A stretch of DNA of 64,000 nucleotides, taken from positions 124,001 through 188,000 of the forward strand of contig NC_015437.1 in the NCBI RefSeq assembly GCF_000208405.1, written 5' to 3'. The notes under the pieces are model-generated. The model ran no database searches, was not told the DNA's origin, and worked only from the letters and a program-made list of their open reading frames with translations. Within the stretch, counting starts at the first letter, position 1. Each line of letters begins with the position of its first letter. The stretch comes from Selenomonas sputigena ATCC 35185 (GTDB taxonomy: Bacteria; Bacillota; Negativicutes; Selenomonadales; Selenomonadaceae). The position numbers were made by a program, and so were the translations under genes. Positions 34,303 through 43,623 of this stretch are shown in pieces.

Positions 34303-35121
34303 ATGAAGCCGATGTATCGTATCAAGCCGTGGGAAGAGCTGACGATTCAGGACGACTACATGTTCAAGCTCATCATGGGCGTCAAGCGTATATGTCTGAG
34401 CCTGCTGCAGAGCATCCTGCACGTGGAGATTGCGGACATCCATTATTTAGAAACAGAAAAATCTGTGGACGTGCGCTATCAAGGCAAGGGCATCCGCATG
34501 GACGTTTACGTGCGCGACGACGCGAATACGGTCTACAATATCGAAATGCAGGTTCGTATGCCGGAAGGCAAGAGCCTCTTCAAGCGCACGCGCTACTATC
34601 AGGCGATGATCGATGCCGACCTTCTGGAGACGGGCGCTGATTATGACGACCTGAACAAGACCATCATCATTTTCATCTGCCCGTTCGACCCTTTCGGCAA
34701 AGGGCGGCACATCTACACTTTCCGCAATTTCTGTGCAGAGGACAAGACACTTGAGCTATCCGACGACGCAGCGAAGATATTCTTGAACGCCAAGGGTACG
34801 CTGAACGATGTGGATGAGAGCATCAAGGCATTTCTCGACTATGTGAACGGTATCGTATGCAATGATCCCCTCGTGCGGGCAATCGACGAGGAGATTCGGA
34901 GGATCAAGGAAGAGAACGAAGAGAGGGTGAGCTACATGACTTTTGCAATGAAGATGATGGAGGAGCGAAAAGAAGGCTTTAAGGAAGGAAAAGCCGAAGG
35001 ATTGGCTTCCTCCATTCGCAATATGATGAAAAATATGGGCATTTCACTGGAAAAGGCGATGGATGTACTGCAGATTCCTATGGACGAGCGTGCGAAGTAT
35101 GCCGCACTCGTCAAAGATTGA
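34303..35121 (+). CDS. Rpn-family PD-(D/E)XK nuclease (recombination-promoting nuclease/putative transposase)
   Basis: 272 aa, apparently intact. Catalytic core: RMDVYVRDDANTVYNIEMQV (D...E-x-Q). A Glu/Lys-rich hinge contains KEGFKEGKAEGLASSIRNMM, and the end is EKAMDVLQIPMDERAKYAALV, shared with the decayed copies at 51927 and 62256. These proteins are abundant in Selenomonas and promote recA-independent recombination or act in defence. Start could be 34303 or 34312. Confidence 0.87.
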   Translation: MKPMYRIKPWEELTIQDDYMFKLIMGVKRICLSLLQSILHVEIADIHYLETEKSVDVRYQGKGIRMDVYVRDDANTVYNIEMQVRMPEGKSLFKRTRYYQAMIDADLLETGADYDDLNKTIIIFICPFDPFGKGRHIYTFRNFCAEDKTLELSDDAAKIFLNAKGTLNDVDESIKAFLDYVNGIVCNDPLVRAIDEEIRRIKEENEERVSYMTFAMKMMEERKEGFKEGKAEGLASSIRNMMKNMGISLEKAMDVLQIPMDERAKYAALVKD

Positions 35122-35151
35122 GCGTACATTATACGATACCTCGGGATATAT

Positions 35152-35200
35152 AAAAGGCTGCGCATAGTCGAATTCGCCGTATGCACAGCCTTTTTTTATT
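35152..35200 (+). terminator. Terminator of the rpn gene
   Basis: AAAGGCTGCGCATA pairs with TATGCACAGCCTTT and continues into T7. A similar hairpin is the upstream junction of the truncated rpn at 52496-52535. Confidence 0.8.
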
Positions 35201-35261
35201 TTCTTTCCAATTTATATTACGCCTGAGTGCGTGTCCCGAAGAGCTTCGTGTGGTGGCTGAA

Positions 35262-35345
35262 TATACTTCCTGAAAGTTTAGCGTGAAGCCCTAAGAGATC
35301 ATACCCGAAGGCGCAGACCGCTTGGCTAGGCTTCTCTATGTCCTG
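35262..35345 (-). repeat. Dispersed repeat, family 1, inverted partial copy d
   Basis: CCTGAAAGTTTAGCGTGAAG...CCCGAAGGCGCAGACC...GGCTAGGCTTCT matches copy b without the palindromic half. A second CCTGAAAGTTT follows at about 35350. Confidence 0.65.
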
Positions 35346-35371
35346 TGTCCTGAAAGTTTGCCATTGTTTCC

Positions 35372-35400
35372 TTGACAATATTCCGCATAAATCCTATACT
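35372..35400 (+). promoter_or_regulatory. Promoter of the nuo operon
   Basis: TTGACA (35372-35377), 17 bases, TATACT (35395-35400); leader about 55 bases to nuoA. Confidence 0.85.
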
Positions 35401-35461
35401 TAATAATCATCGCAGCTTATTAAATCATAACTAATAGTTATTAATAAAAGGGGGAGTTTCT

Positions 35462-35815
35462 ATGGGAGAATTCGGCGGACTTGGACTCTTTCTCATCGTG
35501 GCGATTGCGTTTCCCTTCATGGTTCTCGCGCCCGCGCGCATATTGCAGCCGCGGCAGCCGACGCCGGAGAAGCAGAAGCCGTATGAGTGTGGCGTCGATA
35601 CGGTCGGATCGAGCGATGTGCAGTACCATGTCGGTTACTTCCGCTACGCGCTCGCGTTCCTCCTCTTCGACGTTGAGACGGTATTCCTCTATCCGTGGGC
35701 AGTGTCGTTCAACCGACTCGGACTTTTCGCATTTTTGGAAATGTTTGTCTTTCTTGGAATCTTGGCTCTTGGCCTTTGGTACGCATGGAGGAAGGGGGAT
35801 CTCGCATGGAAGTAG
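35462..35815 (+). CDS. nuoA: NADH-quinone oxidoreductase subunit A
   Basis: 117 aa, three membrane helices, conserved YECGVD loop and acidic FDVE in helix 2 that links the quinone site to the membrane arm. GGGGGAG upstream. First gene of nuoABCDHIJKLMN; overlaps nuoB. Confidence 0.96.
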   Translation: MGEFGGLGLFLIVAIAFPFMVLAPARILQPRQPTPEKQKPYECGVDTVGSSDVQYHVGYFRYALAFLLFDVETVFLYPWAVSFNRLGLFAFLEMFVFLGILALGLWYAWRKGDLAWK

Positions 35816-36315
35816 TGGACATCGTCCCTGCCGCGCTCAGGGAGAATGTGATCGTGACCTCGGTCGATGCGGTGTTCAAGTGGGCGCGCTCGCGCTCGAT
35901 CTGGCCGCTGGCCTCGGGGCTTGCGTGCTGCTCCATCGAGATGATGGCGACGGCGGCGTCGCGCTTCGACCTCGCTCGCTTTGGCTACGAGGTTTTCCGC
36001 GCATGTCCGCGCCAAGCGGATCTCCTGATCGTTGCGGGAACTTTGACGTGGAAGATGACGCCGCCGCTCATCCGTCTCTACGAGGAGATGCCCGAGCCGA
36101 AGTACGTCATCGCGATGGGCAACTGCAATATCCACGGCGGGCCTTTCACGGACTCCTACGCGACGGTCAAGTGCCTCGACGAGGTACTGCCCGTCGACCT
36201 CTATCTGCCAGGCTGCCCGCCGCGTCCCGAGGCTCTGATCGACGCGATGATCAAGCTGCGCAACAAGATTCAGCATCCCGAGCTTGCGAAGCGGGCGGGA
36301 GGTGAGGCGCGATGA
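35806..36315 (+). CDS. nuoB: Complex I subunit B
   Basis: 169 aa. Carries the N2 4Fe-4S cluster ligands: [18 protein letters not shown] and [10 protein letters not shown]2 is the last carrier before quinone. ATG at 35806 overlaps the nuoA stop. Confidence 0.96.
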   Translation: MEVVDIVPAALRENVIVTSVDAVFKWARSRSIWPLASGLACCSIEMMATAASRFDLARFGYEVFRACPRQADLLIVAGTLTWKMTPPLIRLYEEMPEPKYVIAMGNCNIHGGPFTDSYATVKCLDEVLPVDLYLPGCPPRPEALIDAMIKLRNKIQHPELAKRAGGEAR

Positions 36316-36809
36316 GGACGCAGTATTTTTCCAAGGAGCGGCTGGCAAAGCTCGTCGAGGTCTTCCCCAAAGCGACGTTTGACGCGGAGGCGGAAGAGCC
36401 TGCGTTCATCGTCACGGCGGCGGACTTTCCTGCCGTGCTGCGCGCTCTCAAGGAGAAGGAGGGCTTCGACCGCCTCGGCAATCTCACGGCGGTCGACTGG
36501 AAGGATCATATCGAGATGGTCTACCATCTCTATAATATGGAAGAGAATGTAAAACTTGAAGTCAAGGCTGCGCTCGACTCTGCCGCGCCCGTCATCGAGT
36601 CGGCGACATCGCTGTACCCGGGGGCGGAGTTCGAGGAGCGCGAGGTCTACGACCTCATGGGCGTGGAGTTCTTGAGTCATCCCGATCTTCGAAGGATTCT
36701 CATGCCCGACAACTATCCCGCGCATCCTCTGCGCAAGGATTTCGTCGCGCCCGTGCCGAAAATGGAGGGAGGCAAGCTCGTATGGCTGAAAAAAGCACCT
36801 ACATCCTGA
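36312..36809 (+). CDS. nuoC: Complex I subunit C (30 kDa)
   Basis: 165 aa with the family signature [12 protein letters not shown]...[10 protein letters not shown]...HPLRKDF. Separate from nuoD, unlike the E. coli fusion. Overlaps nuoB at ATGA and nuoD by 28 bases. Confidence 0.95.
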   Translation: MRTQYFSKERLAKLVEVFPKATFDAEAEEPAFIVTAADFPAVLRALKEKEGFDRLGNLTAVDWKDHIEMVYHLYNMEENVKLEVKAALDSAAPVIESATSLYPGAEFEEREVYDLMGVEFLSHPDLRRILMPDNYPAHPLRKDFVAPVPKMEGGKLVWLKKAPTS

Positions 36810-37879
36810 ACATGGGGCCGCAGCACCCGAGCACGCACGGCGTGCTGCAGGTCGAGCTGGAGCTTTCGGGCGAGCGCATCGAGCGTGCGAAGCCGATCCT
36901 CGGCTACCTTCACCGCGGCATCGAAAAGCTCATGGAGTCGCGCACTTACGCGCAGTGCCTGCCCTATACGGACAAGCTCGATTACGTTTCTTCGATGAAC
37001 AACAACCTCGCTTGGTGTACGGCGGTGGAGAAGCTCGCGGGCATCCGCGTGCCGCTTCGCGCCGAGTATCTGCGCGTCATCGCGGCGGAGCTGAACCGCA
37101 TCGCGAGCCACCTCGTCTTCATCGGCACGCTTCTCAACGATCTCGGCGCGGCGACGGCCTTCGTCTACGCGTTCCGCGACCGCGAAAAGGTGCTCGACCT
37201 CTTTGATCTTATATGCGGCGCGCGCATGTCGACGAGTTACATCCGCCTCGGCGGCGTCGCCTTCGACGCGACGGAAGAATTCATCGAGAAGACGCAGGCT
37301 TTCCTCGACTATGTGCCCGAAATGCTCGAAGAATACGACAATCTCATCACGGGCAACGAGATCTTCTATGCGCGTATGAAGGGCGTCTCGCCCATGACGG
37401 CAGAGGAGGCGAAAGCCTTGTCGCTCTCGGGTGCGAATCTGCGCGCGACGGGCGTCGCCTACGATATCCGCCGCGTCGAGCCGTACAGCGTCTACGACCG
37501 CCTCGACTTCGAGGTACCCGTCGGCACGCTCGGCGACGACTGGGATCGCTACGAGGTGCGCCTCAAGGAGATCGGCGAGAGCGCGAAGATCATCCGACAG
37601 GCCTTGAAGGAGATGCCCGAAGGCTCGTGCCGCAAGGTCGTCTCGCCGAATCTTCGTCCGCCGAAGGGATCGGTCTACCACCGCGTCGAGAACACGCGCG
37701 GCGAGCTGGGCTTTTACATCGTGAGCGACGGCACGGCGAAGCCTTACCGCGTGCACATCCGCCGGCCGTCCTTCGTGAACCTGCAGGCGCTCGATCCCCT
37801 GTGCCGCGGCACGCTTGTCGCCGACTCCGTTGTCGTCTATTCGACGCTCGACCCGCTGATGGGCGAGGTCGACTGCTAG
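36782..37879 (+). CDS. nuoD: Complex I subunit D (49 kDa)
   Basis: 365 aa, homologous to hydrogenase large subunits without the metal cysteines. GPQHPSTHGVLQVELELSGE start and GYLHRGIEK motif form part of the quinone cavity. Ends DPLMGEVDC, close to the family's usual end. Confidence 0.96.
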   Translation: MAEKSTYILNMGPQHPSTHGVLQVELELSGERIERAKPILGYLHRGIEKLMESRTYAQCLPYTDKLDYVSSMNNNLAWCTAVEKLAGIRVPLRAEYLRVIAAELNRIASHLVFIGTLLNDLGAATAFVYAFRDREKVLDLFDLICGARMSTSYIRLGGVAFDATEEFIEKTQAFLDYVPEMLEEYDNLITGNEIFYARMKGVSPMTAEEAKALSLSGANLRATGVAYDIRRVEPYSVYDRLDFEVPVGTLGDDWDRYEVRLKEIGESAKIIRQALKEMPEGSCRKVVSPNLRPPKGSVYHRVENTRGELGFYIVSDGTAKPYRVHIRRPSFVNLQALDPLCRGTLVADSVVVYSTLDPLMGEVDC

Positions 37880-37890
37880 GGGGTGCAAAG

Positions 37891-38928
37891 ATGGAAACGG
37901 GCATCGTCTATTCCTATATCAACGAACTGCGGATCTTCCTGACGGGGGCGCTCGGCGACGCTTTTCTCGCCGAGGTCGTCATGACGTTTCTCGGCATCGC
38001 CGTTCTCTTGATGGTCGTCATGAATGCGGCTCTCGTCTTCACCTTCGGCGAGCGCAAGGTCTGCGCCTTCATCCAGGTGCGCTTGGGGCCGAACCGCGTG
38101 GGGCCGGGCGGGCTTTTGCAGCCCGTGGCGGACGCCATGAAGCTCCTCAGCAAGGAGGATATCATGCCGGACGGCGCCGACCGCATCGTCTGGAGTCTGT
38201 CGCCGATCCTCGTCTTCGTGCCGGCGGCTCTCCTTTACGCTTTCTATCCGTTCGATGCGGGCGTCGTCTTCGCCGATGTGAACATCGGGCTGTTCCTCCT
38301 GCTCGCCATCTCGGCGCAGGCGGTTCTGCCGTTCTTCATGGGCGGCTTCGCGTCGAACAGCAAGTATGGACTCATCGGCTCGATGCGTGCCGTCGCGCAG
38401 CTTCTGACGTATGAACTGCCGCTCGGCTTCGCTCTCATGGGCGTCGTCATGCTCGCAGGCTCCTTGGACATGAGCCGCATCGTCGAGGCGCAGGCGGATT
38501 GCTGGTACATCTTCAAGCAGCCGCTCGCGTTCCTCATCGTCTTCATCTGCATGATCGCGGAGAGCAATCGTCCGCCGTTCAATCTCTTGGAGGGCGAGTC
38601 GGAGATCATCGCCGGCCCCTTCACGGAGTACAGCGGCATGCGCTGGGCGCTCTTTTTCCTCGCGGAGTTCGCGAACCTCCTTTCCATCGCGATTCTCGTG
38701 ACGACGCTCTTCTTGGGCGGCTGGCAGGGGCCGGCTTTTCTGCCGGGCATCTTCTGGTTCTTCCTCAAGGCGTTCGTCATGGTCGTCATCTTCCAATGGG
38801 TCGGCTGGACGTTCCCGCGCTTTCGCATCGACCATCAGATCGCCTTCGGCTGGAAGCTCCTCCTGCCCGTGGCGATGCTCAACGTCCTCTTGACGGGCAT
38901 CGGCATGATGCTCTGGCAGATGTTTTAG
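37891..38928 (+). CDS. nuoH: Complex I subunit H
   Basis: 345 aa, eight membrane helices, with GERKVCAFIQVRLGPNRVGP, KEDIMP and EGESEIIAGPFTEYSGM, the cytoplasmic loops lining the quinone channel. ATG follows AGGGGGTG. Confidence 0.96.
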   Translation: METGIVYSYINELRIFLTGALGDAFLAEVVMTFLGIAVLLMVVMNAALVFTFGERKVCAFIQVRLGPNRVGPGGLLQPVADAMKLLSKEDIMPDGADRIVWSLSPILVFVPAALLYAFYPFDAGVVFADVNIGLFLLLAISAQAVLPFFMGGFASNSKYGLIGSMRAVAQLLTYELPLGFALMGVVMLAGSLDMSRIVEAQADCWYIFKQPLAFLIVFICMIAESNRPPFNLLEGESEIIAGPFTEYSGMRWALFFLAEFANLLSIAILVTTLFLGGWQGPAFLPGIFWFFLKAFVMVVIFQWVGWTFPRFRIDHQIAFGWKLLLPVAMLNVLLTGIGMMLWQMF

Positions 38929-38958
38929 GAAGCGTTTCGGCGAAAGGAGTGAGGAACT

Positions 38959-39378
38959 TTGTGGGGCAAAGGATTGACCAAGGGCCTCGGCGTGACCTGG
39001 GGTCACCTCTGGGGCAAGAAGGAAACCGTTTCCTATCCCGAGGAGAAGATTCCGATGACCGAGCGCTTTCGCGGCGGACATCTGGCGATGGAAGCAGAAA
39101 AGTGCATTTCGTGCCGCCTGTGCGCGACGAACTGCCCGAACAAGGCGCTCGACCTTCATATAGTGACGGACGAGGCGAAGAAGCGCCACATGGCGGAGTA
39201 CTGGCACGATATCGGGCGCTGCATCTACTGCGGTATATGCGTCGAGGTCTGCCCGCCAAAGGCGATTTCCTGGGATAAGAATTTTGCAATCGCGTCGTAC
39301 TTCAAGGAAGATATGCGGTACGATGCGGTAGCGGAGGAAAGGGAGAAAAAGAAGGAAGGGGGCGAGCCGCATGAGTGA
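38959..39378 (+). CDS. nuoI: Complex I subunit I, 2x[4Fe-4S] ferredoxin
   Basis: 139 aa, TTG start behind AAAGGAGTGAGG. Two cluster motifs CISCRLCATNCP and CIYCGICVEVCP. In this operon it is the outermost redox subunit, since nuoE/F/G are absent, so it probably receives electrons directly from ferredoxin or an unknown partner. Confidence 0.95.
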   Translation: MWGKGLTKGLGVTWGHLWGKKETVSYPEEKIPMTERFRGGHLAMEAEKCISCRLCATNCPNKALDLHIVTDEAKKRHMAEYWHDIGRCIYCGICVEVCPPKAISWDKNFAIASYFKEDMRYDAVAEEREKKKEGGEPHE

Positions 39379-39874
39379 TTTCCTGAACACAGGCGCCTTT
39401 TATCTCTTGGCGGCCGTCACGCTCGCAGGCGCGCTCGGCGTGGTGCTCGCGAAGAAGCTCGTCCATGCGGCGCTTCTTCTGACCGTCACGTTCATCGGCA
39501 TCGCGTGCCTTTACTTCCAGCTCGGCGCGGACTTTCTCGGCGCGGCACAGCTCATGATCTACGCGGGCGGCGTCGCCGTGCTCATCGTCTTGGGCGTCAT
39601 GCTCACGCGCCATACGCCGGGCGAGGAGACGAGTCCCGACAATGCGCGATGGTTCGCCGCGCCCGTCGCTGCCGCTCTCTTCTTCGCCGTCGTATTCTCG
39701 GCGGTCTATGTGACGCCGTTCGCGGAGGTCATGGAAGCGCCTGCCGGCAATTCGATTGAAAAGCTCGCCGACCTCATGCTCGGCGAGTATGTGATGACGT
39801 TCGAGCTGGCGGCGGCGCTCCTTCTGGCGGCTCTCGTCGGCGCGATTGTTTTGGCAAAGGAGGAAGGACAATGA
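39371..39874 (+). CDS. nuoJ: Complex I subunit J
   Basis: 167 aa with five membrane helices; AAQLMIYAGGVAVLIVLGVML is the conserved pi-bulge helix. Overlaps nuoI and nuoK. Confidence 0.94.
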   Translation: MSDFLNTGAFYLLAAVTLAGALGVVLAKKLVHAALLLTVTFIGIACLYFQLGADFLGAAQLMIYAGGVAVLIVLGVMLTRHTPGEETSPDNARWFAAPVAAALFFAVVFSAVYVTPFAEVMEAPAGNSIEKLADLMLGEYVMTFELAAALLLAALVGAIVLAKEEGQ

Positions 39875-40182
39875 GCGTAGGTCTCCTGCATTATCTCATA
39901 CTGGCGGCAATCCTCTTTTCCATCGGTCTTTTCGGGCTCATCCAAAAGAGAAACCTCATCGTCGTGCTCATGAGCATCGAGCTGATGCTGAACGCGGCGA
40001 ATCTCAATCTCGTCGCCTTCAACCGCTTTCTGCCGGTCGATGCGCTCGAAGGGCAGCTTCTGGCCATCTTCTCTCTGATGGTCGGTGCGGCGGAGATCGC
40101 CGTGGGGCTTGCGCTCGCGTTCCGCATCTACCATGACCGCCATACGATTTCGCTCGATGCGCTGCAGCGCATGAAAGGCTAG
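39871..40182 (+). CDS. nuoK: Complex I subunit K
   Basis: 103 aa, three helices, with the conserved membrane Glu residues in MSIELMLNAANLN and GAAEIAVGLAL. ATGA overlap with nuoJ. Confidence 0.95.
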   Translation: MSVGLLHYLILAAILFSIGLFGLIQKRNLIVVLMSIELMLNAANLNLVAFNRFLPVDALEGQLLAIFSLMVGAAEIAVGLALAFRIYHDRHTISLDALQRMKG

Positions 40183-40193
40183 GAGGTGGCACA

Positions 40194-42095
40194 ATGTTTT
40201 CCTCTTTCGCCCTGCACCATGCGTGGCTCATACCGCTCCTGCCGGGAATCGCCTTCGTCCTCGCGGGCTTTCTGCGTGCTTTGGGGCGCCTTGCGGCGGC
40301 GCTCGTCGTCACCGCAATCGCCGCGAGCTTCGCGCTCTCGGGCGGTGTCATCGCCGAGGTTCTCTCCACGCCGATCACGGTAGAAGCGCCGTATGTCGCG
40401 AAGACCGCTTGGATGACGGTCGGCAGCCTCGTCCTGGAGATGGGCGTCCTCGTCGATCCCATCACGGCGATGATGCTCTTCGTCGTCACGACGGTATCGC
40501 TTTGCGTCGCCATCTATTCCGTCGGCTACATGAAGGACGATCCCGGCATGGGGCGCTTCTTCTCGTTCATCTCGCTCTTTGTCGCGTCGATGCTCGGGCT
40601 CGTGCTCGCGTCGAACTTCCTGCAGCTCTACGTCTTCTGGGAGGGCGTCGGACTCTGTTCGTACCTTCTGATCGGTTTCTACTATCAGCGCGTATCGGCG
40701 CGGGAGGCCGCGAAGAAGGCGTTCATCACGACGCGCGTCGGCGACTTCGGTCTGCTCCTCGGCATCCTGCTCTTGCAGATTCACTTCGGCACGCTCGACT
40801 TTTTGAACCTGCGCATGCTCGTGCCGCTTGAGGTCTTGACGCTCGGCACGGTATTCTTGACCGTCGCGGGCTTCCTTATCTTCATCGGGCCGATTGGAAA
40901 ATCGGGCCAATTCCCGCTGCACGTCTGGCTGCCCGACGCGATGGAAGGCCCGACGCCCGTCTCCGCGCTCATTCATGCGGCGACGATGGTCGTCGCGGGC
41001 GTCTACCTCGTCGCGCGTTCCTATTTCATCTTCGCGGCGTCGCCCTTCCTCATGGATTTGATCGCCTGGGTCGGCGGTTTCACGGCGATCTTCGCCGCGA
41101 GCATCGCCTTGACGCAGCGCGAGATCAAGCGCATCCTCGCCTATTCGACGGTCAGCCAGCTCGGCTACATGATGCTCGCGCTCGGCGTCGGCTCGCTGAC
41201 GGCCTCGATGTTCCATCTCATGACGCACGCCTTCTTCAAGGCGCTCCTGTTCCTCTCGGCGGGCGCTGTCATGCACGCGCTCGCCGACGAGGCGGACATC
41301 TTCCGCATGGGCGGGCTTTGGAAGAAGATGCCGTGGACGTTCGCCGTGATGACGATCGGCGTTCTCGCGATCTCTGGTCTGCCGCCTTTCGCGGGCTTCT
41401 TCTCGAAGGATGAGATCCTCTTTGCGGCGGCGGAAGTCTCGACGCCGCTCTACGTCCTCGCGACCGTCACAGCTTTCATGACGGCGCTCTACATGGCGCG
41501 GCTGCTTTTCGTCGCCTTCCTCGGCGACTGCCGCACGGGCACGGCGTACCACGCGCACGAAGCGGGTTGGTGGATGCGCTTGCCGCTCCTCATCCTCGCG
41601 GTGCTCGCCGTCGTCAGCGGCTTTCTGGGTCATGCGTGGGGCTTCGGCTCGTGGGTCTACTTCGGGCACGCGCACGAGGGCGCGATCGATCCGACGGTCG
41701 CCGGCATTTCGACCGCTTTGACGCTCCTCGCGCTCGCCATCGCCTACCTCGTCTATGTGAAGAAGGTCGTTTCTGCCGATGCAATCGCAGAACGGCTCGG
41801 CATTTTCTACACGCTCAGCTATCACAAATACTATATCGACGAGATTTATGCGGGACTTCGCAAGGTTTTCGTCGACGGCTGCGGCAGGGTCTTCTACTGG
41901 ATCGACATCTACATCGTCGATGGGCTGGTGAACCTTCTCGCTCTCTTTGTACGCCTCTTGAGCGGCGTTCTCTCCTTCTTTGAGACGGGGCAGACGCAGT
42001 TCTATGCGACGGTCGTCATCGTCGGCGCTGTCCTGCTCGCGCTTCTGGGTGTTTACTGTGCGGGCGGCACAGCTTTCGTGGGAGGTGGCTTCTGA
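40194..42095 (+). CDS. nuoL: Complex I proton-pumping subunit L
   Basis: 633 aa antiporter-like subunit with FWEGVGLCSYLLIGFYYQR, LHVWLPDAMEGPTPVSALIH and a C-terminal lateral helix region. Overlaps nuoM by one base (TGATG). Confidence 0.96.
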   Translation: MFSSFALHHAWLIPLLPGIAFVLAGFLRALGRLAAALVVTAIAASFALSGGVIAEVLSTPITVEAPYVAKTAWMTVGSLVLEMGVLVDPITAMMLFVVTTVSLCVAIYSVGYMKDDPGMGRFFSFISLFVASMLGLVLASNFLQLYVFWEGVGLCSYLLIGFYYQRVSAREAAKKAFITTRVGDFGLLLGILLLQIHFGTLDFLNLRMLVPLEVLTLGTVFLTVAGFLIFIGPIGKSGQFPLHVWLPDAMEGPTPVSALIHAATMVVAGVYLVARSYFIFAASPFLMDLIAWVGGFTAIFAASIALTQREIKRILAYSTVSQLGYMMLALGVGSLTASMFHLMTHAFFKALLFLSAGAVMHALADEADIFRMGGLWKKMPWTFAVMTIGVLAISGLPPFAGFFSKDEILFAAAEVSTPLYVLATVTAFMTALYMARLLFVAFLGDCRTGTAYHAHEAGWWMRLPLLILAVLAVVSGFLGHAWGFGSWVYFGHAHEGAIDPTVAGISTALTLLALAIAYLVYVKKVVSADAIAERLGIFYTLSYHKYYIDEIYAGLRKVFVDGCGRVFYWIDIYIVDGLVNLLALFVRLLSGVLSFFETGQTQFYATVVIVGAVLLALLGVYCAGGTAFVGGGF

Positions 42096-43621
42096 TGGAC
42101 TTTCCCGTTTTGTCGGTCATCCTGCTCACGCCCTTGGCGGCGGCGCTTCTCCTTTGCTTCTTGAACCGCGAGTCGCGCTCCGCCATCCGCATCGTGGCAG
42201 CTGCCGCCATGGCGTTCTCGTTCGCGCTTTCCGTTTGGGCGTACTTCGGCTATGACCTCGCGGCGGGCGGCATGCAGTATACGGAGCGCGTGCCGTGGAT
42301 CACCGATCTCGGCGTTTCCTACGCGCTCGGCGTCGACGGCATCTCCTTGCCGCTGCTCCTCTTGACGGAGCTGATCGGCGTGTCGGCGGTCTTTTCCTCG
42401 TGGCATGTCGAGGAGCGCTCGAAGGAGTTCTTCATCCTGCTGCTCATCTTGATCGCAGGCGTCACAGGCACCTTCGTCGCCAACGATCTCTTCATCTTCC
42501 TCTTGTGCTACGAGGTCGTCGTCATTCCGATCTACATTCTCGTCATTCTCTTCGGCTCGACGAAGCGCGTGACGAAGGAATACGCGGGCATGAAGCTCAC
42601 GATCTACCTGCTGCTCGGCTCGGCATTCTTGCTCGTCGGCGTCGTCTGGCTCTACCTCACGGCGTTCCCCGCAGGAAGCCGCACGTTCGACATGCAGATG
42701 CTCGCGCTCGCGGCGCAAGGAGGACACTTCAGCCCGGGCTTCCAGATCGGCGCGTTTCTCCTGCTCCTCATCGGCTTCGGCTCGTTGCTTTCCATGTTCC
42801 CGTTCCACAGCTGGTCGCCCGACGGCTACGCGGGCGCACCGACGGCGGTGTCGATGATCCATGCGGGCGTTCTGAAGAAGATCGGCGGCTACGGCCTCAT
42901 CCGCATCGGGCTTCTCGTGCTGCCTTTGGGCGCGAAATTCTGGGCGCCCTTGATCGCGTTCCTCGCGATGTGCAACGTGCTCTACGCCGCTTACATCGCG
43001 CTCGTGCAGAAGGATTTGAAGTACGTCGTCGGCTACTCGTCGGTGTCGCACATGGGCTATGTGCTCTTGGGCTTCGCGGCACTGAATGTCGTCAGCGTCT
43101 CGGGCGCGGTTGCCAACATGGTGGCGCACGGCGTGATGAGCGCGCTCTTCTTCGCGATGATCGGCTTCATCTATGAAAAGACGCATCTTCGCACGGTTGA
43201 CGATCTCAAGGGGCTTGCCTACCAGATGCCGCGCCTCTCTACGGGCTTCATGCTCGCGGGCATGGCGTCCTTGGGACTGCCGGGACTCATCGGCTTCGTG
43301 CCGGAGTTCACGATCTTCGTCGGCGTATTTGCCGAGTTCCCGATTCTCGCGGTGCTCGCCATCGCCGGCATCATCTTCACGGCGCTCTATGTGCTGCGGC
43401 TTCTCGCCAAGGTGCTCTTCGGCCCGGCGGACAAGAAGTTCGACGCGTACCGCGACATGCGCGGCGCGGAGCTTGTGCCGCTCGTGCTCTTGGGCGTCGC
43501 TCTCGTGGGCTTCGGCGTGTTCCCGCATCTCCTCCTGGGGCTGATTTCGACGGGGACGGAGCCTTTGCAGCCAATGCTTGACCAGTTGAGCCGGATCGGC
43601 TTCTTTTTAGGGGGGGACTGA
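42095..43621 (+). CDS. nuoM: Complex I proton-pumping subunit M
   Basis: 508 aa antiporter-like subunit: LCYEVVVIPIYILV, FHSWSPDGYAGAPTAVSMIH and KYVVGYSSVSHMGY. Key Glu and Lys positions are kept. Confidence 0.96.
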   Translation: MDFPVLSVILLTPLAAALLLCFLNRESRSAIRIVAAAAMAFSFALSVWAYFGYDLAAGGMQYTERVPWITDLGVSYALGVDGISLPLLLLTELIGVSAVFSSWHVEERSKEFFILLLILIAGVTGTFVANDLFIFLLCYEVVVIPIYILVILFGSTKRVTKEYAGMKLTIYLLLGSAFLLVGVVWLYLTAFPAGSRTFDMQMLALAAQGGHFSPGFQIGAFLLLLIGFGSLLSMFPFHSWSPDGYAGAPTAVSMIHAGVLKKIGGYGLIRIGLLVLPLGAKFWAPLIAFLAMCNVLYAAYIALVQKDLKYVVGYSSVSHMGYVLLGFAALNVVSVSGAVANMVAHGVMSALFFAMIGFIYEKTHLRTVDDLKGLAYQMPRLSTGFMLAGMASLGLPGLIGFVPEFTIFVGVFAEFPILAVLAIAGIIFTALYVLRLLAKVLFGPADKKFDAYRDMRGAELVPLVLLGVALVGFGVFPHLLLGLISTGTEPLQPMLDQLSRIGFFLGGD

Positions 43622-43623
43622 GC

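Noticed and set aside
34303-35121. Rpn gene as part of an insertion sequence
   Set aside because: No terminal repeats or flanking duplications are visible; it has its own terminator.
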